The notes under the pieces: model-generated
What the model was told of the DNA's origin: nothing
Databases searched by the model: none
What the model saw: only the letters and a program-made list of their open reading frames with translations
Shown here: one piece after another, positions 7,697-15,666 of the stretch
Layout: every line of letters starts with the position of its first letter
Position numbering within the stretch: position 1 is the stretch's first letter
Assembly: GCA_963169855.1 (NCBI GenBank)
Contig: CAUJCN010000002.1
Coordinates: forward strand, 744,001 to 808,000
Source: Patescibacteria group bacterium
Lineage (GTDB): Bacteria; Patescibacteria; Dojkabacteria; J137
Length of the DNA stretch: 64,000 nt
Direction of reading: 5' to 3'
Made by a program: the position numbers and the translations under genes

Positions 7697-7745
7697 GATC
7701 CCGCTATCATGGTGAGCTTGTCGAACCATAATGCGGGATCTTTTT
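7697..7745 (+). terminator. Rho-independent terminator after rpsB-tsf
   Basis: An 8-bp stem GATCCCGC/GCGGGATC encloses an inner stem ATGGT/ACCAT and is followed by TTTTT. The apical part reads GAGCTTGTCGAA, itself near-palindromic, which resembles a dispersed intergenic palindrome seen in many unrelated bacterial genomes. Confidence 0.85.
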
Positions 7746-7753
7746 ATTGCATC

Positions 7754-7762
7754 TGATATAAT
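7754..7762 (+). promoter_or_regulatory. Extended -10 promoter of frr
   Basis: TGATATAAT lies 27 nt before the frr ATG, giving a leader of about 20 nt with no SD. Confidence 0.55.
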
Positions 7763-7789
7763 TAACATAATACTTTTTACTAACAATTT

Positions 7790-8338
7790 ATGCTTTTTGA
7801 TGAACTAGAGTACAGATTACAATTAGACGAAGTTGTAGATAGATTCAAAAGAAACATTTCTACTTTGAGAGCTGCGGGAGCAAGCAAAGACCTTTTTGAT
7901 AACATTATGGTAAGCGCTTATGAAACATCAATGCCAGCAAGTCAATTAGCTAGTTTTGTTTTTGATGGAGCAATTAATATTTCTGCTAAAGTGTTCGACA
8001 AGAGTATTTCTTCCAAGGTTTGGGAGGCTCTTAGGGATGCATTGCCAGGAGCTAGCGTTGTAGATCAGGGAGACGTTATTAGAATTAATTTCAGACCGTT
8101 AACTCAGGAAGACAGAGATGCTAGAGTCAAGGATTTAAATAAAATGTTAGAAGAGGGAAGAATAGCTGCAAGATTGGTAAGACAAGAATACATGCAAAAA
8201 GTAAAAGGTGCAGACGGAGTTTCAGAAGACGAGCAAAAGCTTGCAGAGAAAGATATTCAGGAAATTCTTGATGAATATATCGAAAAGCTTGAATCAGTTT
8301 CAAAAGAAAAAGAACTGGAGCTGTCTCCAAACAAATAA
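7790..8338 (+). CDS. frr: Ribosome recycling factor (diverged)
   Basis: This 182-residue protein has normal RRF length. The C-terminal half carries recognisable blocks: VWEALRDALPGASVVDQGDVIRINFRPLTQ, corresponding to the I-R-x-x-x-P-x-L-T-x-E-x-R core, then KDLNKMLEEGRIAARLVRQE and a long C-terminal helix. The N-terminal half (STLRAAGASKDLFDNIMVSA) is poorly conserved. RRF works with EF-G to split the post-termination ribosome. Placement after rpsB-tsf (the common pyrH is absent) supports the call. The start is chosen at the only ATG near the promoter. Confidence 0.85.
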   Translation: MLFDELEYRLQLDEVVDRFKRNISTLRAAGASKDLFDNIMVSAYETSMPASQLASFVFDGAINISAKVFDKSISSKVWEALRDALPGASVVDQGDVIRINFRPLTQEDRDARVKDLNKMLEEGRIAARLVRQEYMQKVKGADGVSEDEQKLAEKDIQEILDEYIEKLESVSKEKELELSPNK

Positions 8339-8406
8339 CCTATGATATATTAAATGAGTTGCCTAAATCTTTAGAATTTGAAGGTTGGTAATTTGAAACT
8401 TTTGGT

Positions 8407-9555
8407 ATGTCAGGAATAATCACAATAATAGCATTACTTCTATTGATCAGCGTTCTCGTATTCGTACATGAACTTGGTCATTTTCTTGCTGCAAAATTTC
8501 AAGGAATTCCAGTCAAAGAATTCGCAATTGGATTCGGAAAGAAAATCTTTTCATTCAAAAGAGGAGATACTGTTTATGCATTAAGATTAATTCCACTAGG
8601 AGGATTTGTTGAATTAGAAGGAGAAAGTACAGGAGAATTCAGAAACAGACCAGCGTATCAGAAGCTAATTGTAATGTTAGCTGGGGTTTTTATGAATATA
8701 GTCTTTGCAATTGTTGCATTTGGACTTTACCTTCCAAAATTGGACTATAACTTTACATTGCCAGCAATCGTTGATTTCACTTTCACTGGAACTGAAAAAC
8801 AAGTTAAAGCTTTCCCTTTGACTGCATTAGAAATTCTTGATTCTAGCGCTGCAAAAGGAGATTTGGAAGTAGGAGAGAGCATAATTGGAATTAATGGTGA
8901 AAGATTCTCAAGTTTTGCTCAGTTTAAAGAAATGTTGAATGAATACAAAGGAACTGATCAAGAATTTGAATTCTTAGACTTAGAAACACTTGATACATAT
9001 TCAAAACCCGTAACTATTGGAAATCCAGAAAACGAAGATCAGGGAATACTTGGAGTATCTTTCGATGGCCAATTTAGTGAGATTGGTCAAATGGGTTATT
9101 TTGTAAAATATAATCCATCATTCCTTTCAGGATTCTCTGTAACTTACGATATTGCAAAGTTCGAGGTTAAGGCTATCGGAAATTTGCTTTCGAATTCATT
9201 CAGAACAGGAGACTTCACAGAAGTAGGTGAAAATGTAGGTGGATTGCCAGCTATTTCTTCTCAAGTTAATCAAGTAGTAGAATTAGGTGACTTAAGCTTC
9301 TTGATTCCTCTAGCAGCGATTATAAGCATTTCTTTGGCTATCTTTAACATCCTACCTCTCCCAGCGTTAGATGGAGGACAAGCTTTGATTGTTGTGTTCG
9401 AAACTATCACTAGAAGAAAGCTTTCTGATGAATTAATCGGTAAGATTAATCTCGCTGGATTCATCTTCTTAATTGGACTAGCAATCTTAATCAACGTTAA
9501 AGATCTCTTCCAGTTTGGTTGGTTAGATGGAATTCTAAACATTTTCAGAAGATAA
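8407..9555 (+). CDS. rseP: RIP zinc metalloprotease (RseP/site-2 protease family)
   Basis: This 382-residue membrane protease has its zinc motif in the first transmembrane helix (VFVHELGHFLAAK, HExxH at residues 21-25). GRP-type strand residues follow (EFAIGFGKKIFSFKRGDT). A PDZ domain spans about 125-215 (LEVGESIIGINGERFSSF). The C-terminal third metal ligand is in FNILPLPALDGGQALIV (NxxPxPxLDG). At least four membrane spans are evident. The family cleaves membrane-embedded substrates such as anti-sigma factors and leftover signal peptides. The HAD-like gene begins one base after its stop. Confidence 0.95.
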   Translation: MSGIITIIALLLLISVLVFVHELGHFLAAKFQGIPVKEFAIGFGKKIFSFKRGDTVYALRLIPLGGFVELEGESTGEFRNRPAYQKLIVMLAGVFMNIVFAIVAFGLYLPKLDYNFTLPAIVDFTFTGTEKQVKAFPLTALEILDSSAAKGDLEVGESIIGINGERFSSFAQFKEMLNEYKGTDQEFEFLDLETLDTYSKPVTIGNPENEDQGILGVSFDGQFSEIGQMGYFVKYNPSFLSGFSVTYDIAKFEVKAIGNLLSNSFRTGDFTEVGENVGGLPAISSQVNQVVELGDLSFLIPLAAIISISLAIFNILPLPALDGGQALIVVFETITRRKLSDELIGKINLAGFIFLIGLAILINVKDLFQFGWLDGILNIFRR

Positions 9556-9556
9556 C

Positions 9557-10243
9557 TTGATAGGTTCAAACGCTTGGGAAATAAGTAAAACAATCGTTTC
9601 TCAAATTAATTCTGAGCTTGATTCAGGAAAAGAAGTTCATGAATTAGCCGATCAGTTTTCAGCTGTTCATAATCCAATCTGTGTTGATCTTCATGGAGTT
9701 TTGATTGCATCTGAATCTTCAACATTCTCTGTCAATCCTTTGTCTATAGAATTCTTATCAAAGTTAGCTTCATTAGGTACTGTGATTATAATCACATCTA
9801 GTGAACAGCATAACTTTTTAAAAGATGCCTTAGTGCAAAGTGGTTTGCTCAACTCTGATTCGATACTTCTTACTTTTAATCAGTACTTTAAATTTATTTG
9901 TGCTCAACATTTAAATGACGATGATCTGAAGGTAAGGGTTAGGGAAATTCATTTAGAGTATTTAAAGATTTACCCTGAAATCAGGAAAGATTTAGCGGTT
10001 GAAGCCACTCTTGCTGAGCAAATTGAATTTGTAGATAAATTATTCCCACCAGCTATGGTGAGAAAATCTATTGCTTCTCTTTTTAGAAAGAATCACAAAA
10101 TTCCCCTAATTGATGACAACGATGAAGTTGAGCAAAGCACAGGAATGCTTGGGATCAGAGTGCAATCTTGGCCAATAGGTTGCGGAGGTTGTTCATTGGA
10201 GCAGGCCTATAGTATTGTAGAAGAATATTATCGTAGCTCTTAA
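9557..10243 (+). CDS. HAD-superfamily-like protein with an atypical motif I
   Basis: This 228-residue soluble protein shows the HAD fold signature. Motif I is CVDLHGVLIASES, motif II VIIITSSEQH, and motif IV IPLIDDNDEV. The motif I is unusual: the second acidic residue of DxD, the general acid of HAD phosphatases, is His (D-L-H-G). This makes classical phosphatase activity doubtful. The start is TTG at 9557, one base after the rseP stop; the next in-frame Met comes far too late (about residue 157). Coupling to rseP suggests a related role, but no function can be assigned. The C-terminal IGCGGCSLEQA block is distinctive. Confidence 0.65.
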   Translation: MIGSNAWEISKTIVSQINSELDSGKEVHELADQFSAVHNPICVDLHGVLIASESSTFSVNPLSIEFLSKLASLGTVIIITSSEQHNFLKDALVQSGLLNSDSILLTFNQYFKFICAQHLNDDDLKVRVREIHLEYLKIYPEIRKDLAVEATLAEQIEFVDKLFPPAMVRKSIASLFRKNHKIPLIDDNDEVEQSTGMLGIRVQSWPIGCGGCSLEQAYSIVEEYYRSS

Positions 10244-10267
10244 ATTTATACATATCGAGATATCATG

Positions 10268-10276
10268 TGATATAAT
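10268..10276 (+). promoter_or_regulatory. Extended -10 promoter of rpsU
   Basis: TGATATAAT lies 33 nt before the rpsU ATG. The transcript would begin near 10283 and carry a 26-nt leader containing the SD sequence. Confidence 0.6.
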
Positions 10277-10296
10277 TGCTTACTATTTTAATTTAG

Positions 10297-10304
10297 AAAA
10301 GGAG
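10297..10304 (+). promoter_or_regulatory. Strong Shine-Dalgarno sequence of rpsU, exceptional in this window
   Basis: AAAAGGAG ends 4 nt before the ATG and offers at least six contiguous pairs (AAGGAG) to the usual 16S anti-SD. I read the 20 nt before every other proposed start here. None has more than a 3-4 nt partial match such as AGGA before rpmB. Confidence 0.8.
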
Positions 10305-10308
10305 TAAT

Positions 10309-10512
10309 ATGTCAGTAGTTGTACACGATGACATGCCAATTGATTTGGCTCTTAGACTTCTCTGGAGAGAAGCTACAAGAGAAGGTGTTTTAGAGAAAAG
10401 AGAATCTTTAAGATACTATGTAGCAAAAGCTCAGAAGAAACACGAAAAAAAGAAAGTGTGGGAGAAAATGAAGAGACGAAGTAGTGCAGCAAAAAGAAAA
10501 AAGCTGAAATAA
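10309..10512 (+). CDS. rpsU: 30S ribosomal protein bS21
   Basis: This 67-residue, very basic protein begins MSVVVHDDMPIDLALRLLWR, aligning with S21 starts of the type V-x-V-x-x-x-x-x-x-x-A-L-R-R-F-K. It continues into the long Lys/Arg helices VLEKRESLRYYVAKAQKKHE and KMKRRSSAAKRKKLK. bS21 sits beside the anti-SD end of 16S rRNA on the 30S platform. It is monocistronic, with its own extended -10 promoter, the only strong SD in the window, and a strong terminator 19 nt after the stop. That arrangement suggests dedicated control. Confidence 0.93.
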   Translation: MSVVVHDDMPIDLALRLLWREATREGVLEKRESLRYYVAKAQKKHEKKKVWEKMKRRSSAAKRKKLK

Positions 10513-10530
10513 TTGGATACAGATTCTAGA

Positions 10531-10570
10531 AATCCTCTGTCCGCTAATGGCGGTTCGGAGGATTTTTTGT
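10531..10570 (+). terminator. Rho-independent terminator of rpsU
   Basis: AATCCTC/GAGGATT (7 bp) encloses an inner stem CCGC/GCGG with loop TAATG. A TTTTTTG tract follows, with a second T-run slightly downstream. Confidence 0.88.
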
Positions 10571-10615
10571 TGGGTTTTTACTACAAAAACATAGACGATT
10601 TAAAGCTCAAAGCCG

Positions 10616-10621
10616 TATACT
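10616..10621 (+). promoter_or_regulatory. -10 element for dnaX
   Basis: TATACT, 55 nt upstream of the dnaX ATG, is the best -10 in the gap after the rpsU terminator. Confidence 0.35.
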
Positions 10622-10676
10622 ATTTAAGCATGAATTTTAATCTTTTTGAACTTTAAGCCTTTAAACTTTTTTGATT

Positions 10677-12197
10677 ATGGCAGATGTCCTTTATAGAAAA
10701 TACAGATCGAAATCTTTCGCGGAACTCGTAGGTCAGGAAACAACAGTAGCTGTTTTAAAAGAGGCAATCAAGCAAAATAAAATAGCTCATGCTTATCTAT
10801 TTTCAGGTCCTAGAGGTACTGGAAAAACTTCTGCAGCGAGAATTTTTAGTAAAGCTATAAACTGTGAGAAATTTACAGAATTAGGTGATGTTTGCAATGA
10901 GTGCATGTATTGCAAGGCTATCAATAACGTTCAAACACAGGATGTATTAGAGATCGACGCAGCTTCAAACAGAAAGGTAGACGATATTAGAGAATTAAAG
11001 AATAACATCGATTACCTTCCAACATTACTAAAGAAAAGAATAATTATAATAGACGAAGCTCACATGCTTACTAACGAAGCGTTCAATGCCTTGCTTAAAA
11101 CTTTAGAAGAGCCACCAGAGCATATAGTATTCATTTTTGCTACAACAGAATCACATAAGATGCCGATTACTATACTCTCTAGAGTACAGAGGTTTGATTT
11201 TAAACTAGGAACAAAAACAACTATAATAAATAAGTTAGCTAATATAGCAAAACAAGAAAACTTTGAAGTTGAGGAGGCGGCTTTGGAGCTTGTTTACAAA
11301 AAATCAGGAGGAAGCTACAGAGACTCGGAGAGCTTACTGGGCAAGATTTTAAACAGCACATCGGATAATAAAGTAACTTTGGAAGAAGTGCAGAATTTGC
11401 TTGGAATGGTTTCTGACTCAGAACTGGTTCAGATTTTAGAACTTCTCATCGATGGTAAAGTCGAAGAGTTCATTTCTTTAATTTCTAGTCAAGTTGATTC
11501 GGGATTAGATCTATCTTACTTAGTAGAGCAGCTTTTAGAAAAATGTAGAGATATGCTTCTTCAGACATTTACTACAGATAAAGTCAGATATATGAAGGTA
11601 ATGAAAGTAGTTAACGCTCTGATCAAAGCCAAGAGAGATGGAAAAGAATTCACAGATAAACAATTGGTTTTAGAAATTTATTTATCGGAGCTTGGATTAG
11701 GGGATGTTCCTCCAACTAGACCTCCAGAAAGTTCTTCTAGTAAGCCAGTTGCTCCTGAACCTCAGCCTGTAAAAGCTCAAGATTTACCAAAGCCTATCGA
11801 AGAAAAGAAATTAGAGACTCCAGTTTCTACTTCAAGTATGGTTGCATCTGGAGACTTCAACCAAGCTTCATTCGAAGACACAGTCTTTGATATCCATGGA
11901 AGAGTAGGGGGGTTCATTAGCGGTTGCAGAACTAGCTATTCAGATAATAATTTAACAATTCTTGTAGATGGCGTTTGGAAGCAGAAGCAACTAATTGAGC
12001 ATACAGTTACTCTAAAAGAAGCTTTAACTAGAATGGGTTTGACTCCAAATGATATACTTATTGTTGTTGATGATGCTGTTTCTGTACAACAAGTACCACA
12101 AGAAACTGTAGCAGCAGTAGTAGCTCAAGTAGAATCTGCTCCTGTTGAGGTAGGGTCTCTTGATGATAACTCAGCATTAGTCGAAGAATTCATTTAA
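10677..12197 (+). CDS. dnaX: DNA polymerase III subunits gamma/tau
   Basis: This 506-residue clamp-loader ATPase is read from the ATG at 10677 (MADVLYRKYRSKSF). A TTG two codons earlier is less likely. The Walker A motif is FSGPRGTGKTSAARI. Four zinc-binding cysteines follow (C-x8-C-x2-C-x2-C from CEKFTELGDVCNECMYC). Walker B is IIIDEAHMLTNEAFNALLK, sensor 1 FIFATTESHKM, and the Arg finger ILSRVQRFDF. After the collar domain (to about 360) comes a Pro/Ser-rich linker and a small C-terminal region that would bind polymerase. It heads the conserved dnaX-ybaB-recR group; ybaB follows after 16 nt. Confidence 0.96.
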   Translation: MADVLYRKYRSKSFAELVGQETTVAVLKEAIKQNKIAHAYLFSGPRGTGKTSAARIFSKAINCEKFTELGDVCNECMYCKAINNVQTQDVLEIDAASNRKVDDIRELKNNIDYLPTLLKKRIIIIDEAHMLTNEAFNALLKTLEEPPEHIVFIFATTESHKMPITILSRVQRFDFKLGTKTTIINKLANIAKQENFEVEEAALELVYKKSGGSYRDSESLLGKILNSTSDNKVTLEEVQNLLGMVSDSELVQILELLIDGKVEEFISLISSQVDSGLDLSYLVEQLLEKCRDMLLQTFTTDKVRYMKVMKVVNALIKAKRDGKEFTDKQLVLEIYLSELGLGDVPPTRPPESSSSKPVAPEPQPVKAQDLPKPIEEKKLETPVSTSSMVASGDFNQASFEDTVFDIHGRVGGFISGCRTSYSDNNLTILVDGVWKQKQLIEHTVTLKEALTRMGLTPNDILIVVDDAVSVQQVPQETVAAVVAQVESAPVEVGSLDDNSALVEEFI

Positions 12198-12213
12198 ATA
12201 TTAAAAAAATCAT

Positions 12214-12531
12214 ATGGGAATATTAGACATGGCAAAAATGGCACAGAAAGCTATGAAGGCAAGAAGTGCAATGTCAAAAATCAAGGCAGCTGGTAAAAAT
12301 GGATCTTTAGCCATGGCTATCGATGGTCTTTACAATGTTACTGATGTAGAGGTTGATAAAGAAACTCTTAAGTCAGAAATTGGATACGAAATTGAAGATA
12401 GAGTTTTAGAAAAAGTTATCAATGTTTTCAAAAACAACATCAAAAGAGCTAGTGCTGATACTAAAAAAGCATTAGAAAAAGAGCTGCAGAACAACACAAG
12501 CATGGATGATCTAAAGAGCATGCTTCAATAA
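12214..12531 (+). CDS. ybaB: YbaB/EbfC-type nucleoid-associated protein (diverged)
   Basis: This 105-residue protein starts MGILDMAKMAQKAMKARSAM, a long N-terminal helix like that of YbaB. It then has a short beta region (GLYNVTDVEVDKETL) and a C-terminal helical pair (VINVFKNNIKRASADTKKAL). The similarity is weak, but the length and the position between dnaX and recR are those of ybaB in most bacteria. YbaB dimers bind DNA and help organise the nucleoid. The stop is 4 nt before recR, with no SD before either gene. Confidence 0.75.
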   Translation: MGILDMAKMAQKAMKARSAMSKIKAAGKNGSLAMAIDGLYNVTDVEVDKETLKSEIGYEIEDRVLEKVINVFKNNIKRASADTKKALEKELQNNTSMDDLKSMLQ

Positions 12532-12535
12532 AACT

Positions 12536-13141
12536 ATGGCTTTTCCCAAAGAGATACAAGAACTTAGTGATGCGTTTGCTTCTTTGCCTGGAATAGGTCC
12601 AAAGTTATCCAGCAGAATAGCGTTATACCTTTCTGTGGGTGGTAAGAATTTAGCTAAGAAAATAGAGAATGACATCTCGAAAATGGTCCAGAAAATTAGA
12701 TTATGTGAGCAATGCAACAATGTTTCTACAGAATCGTTATGCGAAATTTGCTCAGATTCTCAAAGAGAAAAGCTAGCAATCATAGTAGTAGAAGACTCAA
12801 TGGATTTATATAACATCGAATCAAGTGGGGCTTACAAAGGGCTTTATCACGTTATAGGCGGAGTTATTTCTCCTCTAAACGGTATAACTCCAGACAGATT
12901 ATTCATTCAAAGCCTTTTTGATAGAGTAAAACAGGATTCTTCCATATCTGAAATTATTTTTGCCTTAAATCCTTCTGTTGAAGGGGAATCTACGACAATT
13001 TTCATCAAAGAAGGCCTTGCTAATATTAGCTCAAATCTAGAAATGACTCAGTTAGCAAAGGGAATTCCATTTGGGTCAGATATAGAATTTATCTCCGGGC
13101 AGACACTTAGAGACAGTCTTTACAGTAGGAATAAGATCTAA
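12536..13141 (+). CDS. recR: Recombination mediator protein RecR
   Basis: This 201-residue RecR has its helix-hairpin-helix at the N-terminus (DAFASLPGIGPKLSSRIALY). A Cys4 zinc finger follows (CEQCNNVSTESLCEIC), and then a Toprim domain (LAIIVVEDSMDLYNIESSGA, EIIFALNPSVEGESTTIFI). The C-terminus LAKGIPFGSDIEFISGQTL is the usual Walker-B-like region. RecR loads RecA on SSB-coated gaps with RecO or RecF. It is the third gene of dnaX-ybaB-recR. Confidence 0.95.
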   Translation: MAFPKEIQELSDAFASLPGIGPKLSSRIALYLSVGGKNLAKKIENDISKMVQKIRLCEQCNNVSTESLCEICSDSQREKLAIIVVEDSMDLYNIESSGAYKGLYHVIGGVISPLNGITPDRLFIQSLFDRVKQDSSISEIIFALNPSVEGESTTIFIKEGLANISSNLEMTQLAKGIPFGSDIEFISGQTLRDSLYSRNKI

Positions 13142-13161
13142 AATTACTTCGTAGAAATCAC

Positions 13162-13198
13162 AACCCTAAAATATCTAATCTCCAAAAATAGGGTTTTC
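13162..13198 (+). terminator. Probable terminator after recR
   Basis: AACCCTA (13162-13168) pairs with TAGGGTT (13189-13195), followed by TTTC. The stem is perfect, but the loop is long (20 nt) and the T-tract short. Confidence 0.5.
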
Positions 13199-13249
13199 AA
13201 TCGTTTAATTTTGTATTCCGTAAGTCGTTACCCCTTTTATCTTTTTCCC

Positions 13250-13278
13250 TTGTCCTTATTGAAGAGTTTATGTATAAT
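13250..13278 (+). promoter_or_regulatory. Promoter of rpsF-ssb-rpsR
   Basis: TTGTCC (13250-13255), a 17-nt spacer and TATAAT (13273-13278) form the best -35/-10 pair in the window. The leader before rpsF would be about 20 nt. Confidence 0.65.
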
Positions 13279-13304
13279 TCAGTGATTGTTTTTAGGTTAT
13301 ATAT

Positions 13305-13589
13305 ATGCAGAAATACGAGTTAGCGTTAGTCTTGAAGCCTCTAAGTAATGAGGAAGTGAAAGACAAATTCATTAACAAACTGGAAGCTCTGGTAAAGAAG
13401 CTAGAAGGTAATGTTGGAAAGTATAACTATCTTGGAAAAAGATTGTTGGCTTATCCTATTAAAAAGCAGAAGGAAGGTTATTACCTATTCTGTAAGTTAG
13501 AAATTTCAAGAAGCCATGTTGCAGAACTGGATAAATTCTTGAACACAAACCCAGAAGTTCTTAGATCACTAAGAATCAAGGAAGATTAA
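13305..13589 (+). CDS. rpsF: 30S ribosomal protein S6
   Basis: This 94-residue protein has S6 features. It begins MQKYELALVLKPLSNEEVKD, continues with the strand KYNYLGKRLLAYPIKKQKEG (the L-G-x-R-x-L-A-Y-P-I-x-K-x-x-x-G core) and YYLFCKLEIS, and ends LRSLRIKED. S6 binds S18 and 16S rRNA on the platform. It is the first gene of the rpsF-ssb-rpsR operon. Confidence 0.95.
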   Translation: MQKYELALVLKPLSNEEVKDKFINKLEALVKKLEGNVGKYNYLGKRLLAYPIKKQKEGYYLFCKLEISRSHVAELDKFLNTNPEVLRSLRIKED

Positions 13590-13613
13590 CTGTAATTAAT
13601 TATTATTTGAAGT

Positions 13614-14078
13614 ATGTCAAAGTCTAGATCATTAAACAAAGTGATGTTAATTGGTAACTTAACAAGAAGTCCAATGTTAAAGGAAACTACTGGAGGAGTA
13701 CAAATTTGCTCATTTGGATTAGCAACAAATACATCATGGAAGGACAAGGATGGAAATGTTAAAGAAAAAGCTGAATATCACAACCTAATTGCATTTAATA
13801 AATTGGCGGAAATCTGCGCAATGGTATTGGATGTTGGAATGTTGGTTTACGCAGAAGGTGAATTAAGAAACAGAGTAACAGAAGGAGAAGACGGAAAAAG
13901 ACAGTACAGAAGTGAAATCAAATTAAACGATATGTATGTTCTAGACAGTAAAGGAAAAAAGGGAGTAGGAATTGACTCAGCAAAAGCAGCAGAAGGAAGT
14001 GATATGGATGTAGTTGCAGAAGAAGTGATTACAGAATCAACAGATTCAGATGAATTCAAAAGCGAAGATTTATTCTAA
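13614..14078 (+). CDS. ssb: Single-stranded DNA-binding protein
   Basis: This 154-residue SSB has an N-terminal OB fold (LNKVMLIGNLTRSPMLKETT, ICSFGLATNTSWKDKDGN, EYHNLIAFNKLAEICAMVL, GMLVYAEGELRNRVTE). An acidic, disordered tail follows and ends SDEFKSEDLF. The terminal acidic-Phe tip (EDLF) corresponds to the DDxPF tip that recruits repair and replication proteins. It lies between rpsF and rpsR, as in many bacteria. Confidence 0.95.
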   Translation: MSKSRSLNKVMLIGNLTRSPMLKETTGGVQICSFGLATNTSWKDKDGNVKEKAEYHNLIAFNKLAEICAMVLDVGMLVYAEGELRNRVTEGEDGKRQYRSEIKLNDMYVLDSKGKKGVGIDSAKAAEGSDMDVVAEEVITESTDSDEFKSEDLF

Positions 14079-14127
14079 TCGACATTTTGAATCTTTGAAT
14101 TTTATATTTAGAAATTTTTAAAATAAC

Positions 14128-14373
14128 ATGGCTTTAAAGAAAAAAATCAAAAAGAAATACGTTCCTCAAGCAAAATTGTCTTGCCCTTTTGATGGCGATC
14201 CTAGTAGAATAGACTATAAGGATGTTTCTACTCTTAAGAAATACATTTCAACAAGAGGTAGGATTCTTCCTCCTGATAAAACAGGAATTTCTGCAAAGTG
14301 CCAAAGAAAATTCGCGCTTTCTGTAAAGAGAGCTAGATACATTGCACTATTGCCTTTTGTACAGTACGTCTAA
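14128..14373 (+). CDS. rpsR: 30S ribosomal protein S18
   Basis: This 81-residue basic protein contains CPFDGDPSRIDYKDVSTLKK, then YISTRGRILPPDKTGISAKC and QRKFALSVKRARYIALLPF. These match the conserved S18 core (I-D-Y-K-D, L-x-x-Y-I-x-x-x-G-K-I-x-P-x-R-x-T-G and A-R-x-x-A-L-L-P). It is the last gene of rpsF-ssb-rpsR. ctpA starts 3 nt after its stop and is probably read through. Confidence 0.95.
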   Translation: MALKKKIKKKYVPQAKLSCPFDGDPSRIDYKDVSTLKKYISTRGRILPPDKTGISAKCQRKFALSVKRARYIALLPFVQYV

Positions 14374-14376
14374 TAA

Positions 14377-15630
14377 ATGATCAAAGAAGAGATCGAGAGC
14401 TATCAGAACGATAGCTCTACTAAAACTATTGCACCTGTCCTAATAGCCCTTAGCTTTATTATCGGTATAGGTATCGGTGCTTTATTACTCTCAGTTTTCT
14501 CCAGTACAGCTAAATCAGAAACAAACACAAACTCAGCTAATGTAAGTCTAGAAGATTTTATCGACGAACCTTACTTGCAGAATGTTTTGAAAATTTTCAA
14601 CGAAAGATATCTACACGAAATCCCAGATAAAAAAGAGGTTACCTACGGAATTGTAAAGGGCTTTATTTCGTCTTTAAACGACAAATACACCAGCTTTTTG
14701 GACCCAGAGGAAGCTAATCAATACCGAGAATCTAGAGACCCCTCATTCGACGGTATAGGCGTTACTTTAAAGTTTGAAGAAGGTTACACTAGAGTAGAAA
14801 CTGTTCTTAAAGGCAATCCAGCAGAAGCGGCAGGAGTTTTACCTGGAGATATTATTCTAGAAGTTGATGGAGAAGCGATGGATAATCAATTTCCCACATA
14901 TGTTTCTAGCAAAATCAGAGGAGAAAAAGACACTCAAGTTACTCTAAAACTTTACAGAAATGCTTCAGCAGAGATTAAAGAATTTACAATTACTAGAGCT
15001 AGAATTGAGACTTCAAATATTTCGTGGAAGGAATTAGATAATGGAGTATTCCAGATTTCTATTTCTCAATTCATTGATGTAACACCTTCTGATTTCAACA
15101 AGGCTTGGGATCAAATCGTAACTGAAATTTTACAGAAAAACTCTAATCCAACAGGAATCATCATGGATTTAAGAGGAAACCCAGGAGGATATGTAGATAG
15201 TGTAAAACACGTCCTAGAAGAATTCCTAAAACAGGATCAAATTATGATGATGGAAAACTCAAAGATTTACGGAAAAGTTATTTATAAAGATAAGAGAGTA
15301 GGAAGACTAGAAAACCTACCTGTATCAGTAATCGTGAACGAAGGAAGTGCATCTGCTTCTGAAATCTTCGCAACAGCTATTCAAGAAAATGAAAGAGGAA
15401 AAGTTGTTGGTAAACCTACAGTTGGAAAGGGTGTAGAGCAAGAAGTTAACGAAAGATTCGAAGATGGAAGCATCTTAGTAATGGTATTCCAAGAATGGTT
15501 AACTCCAAAAGAAAATAGAGTATCTGCAGAAAATCCTGTTAAACCAGATTTCGAAGTAGACTACACTCAAGAAAACTATTCTAACGGAATCGATCCTCAA
15601 CTAGATAAAGCTATCGAGATTTTGAGATAA
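14377..15630 (+). CDS. ctpA: S41-family C-terminal processing protease
   Basis: This 417-residue protein begins with a cytoplasmic stretch and one transmembrane helix (about 20-42, VLIALSFIIGIGIGALLLSV), placing the rest outside. A PDZ domain follows (about 120-200; GDIILEVDGEAMDNQFPTYV). The tail-specific protease core contains IIMDLRGNPGGYVDSVKHVL, then VNEGSASASEIFATAIQ with the catalytic Ser near residue 325, and KPTVGKGVEQE with the catalytic Lys about 25 residues on. Such proteases cleave C-termini of envelope proteins. It follows rpsR without a promoter that I can see. Confidence 0.95.
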   Translation: MIKEEIESYQNDSSTKTIAPVLIALSFIIGIGIGALLLSVFSSTAKSETNTNSANVSLEDFIDEPYLQNVLKIFNERYLHEIPDKKEVTYGIVKGFISSLNDKYTSFLDPEEANQYRESRDPSFDGIGVTLKFEEGYTRVETVLKGNPAEAAGVLPGDIILEVDGEAMDNQFPTYVSSKIRGEKDTQVTLKLYRNASAEIKEFTITRARIETSNISWKELDNGVFQISISQFIDVTPSDFNKAWDQIVTEILQKNSNPTGIIMDLRGNPGGYVDSVKHVLEEFLKQDQIMMMENSKIYGKVIYKDKRVGRLENLPVSVIVNEGSASASEIFATAIQENERGKVVGKPTVGKGVEQEVNERFEDGSILVMVFQEWLTPKENRVSAENPVKPDFEVDYTQENYSNGIDPQLDKAIEILR

Positions 15631-15651
15631 TCCCCCCAAAAATCCTTGTAG

Positions 15652-15660
15652 TGATATAAT
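15652..15660 (+). promoter_or_regulatory. Leaderless promoter of the gene at 15667
   Basis: TGATATAAT is followed by CCCCGA and then the ATG. The six-base gap places the expected start site on the A of the start codon. Confidence 0.65.
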
Positions 15661-15666
15661 CCCCGA

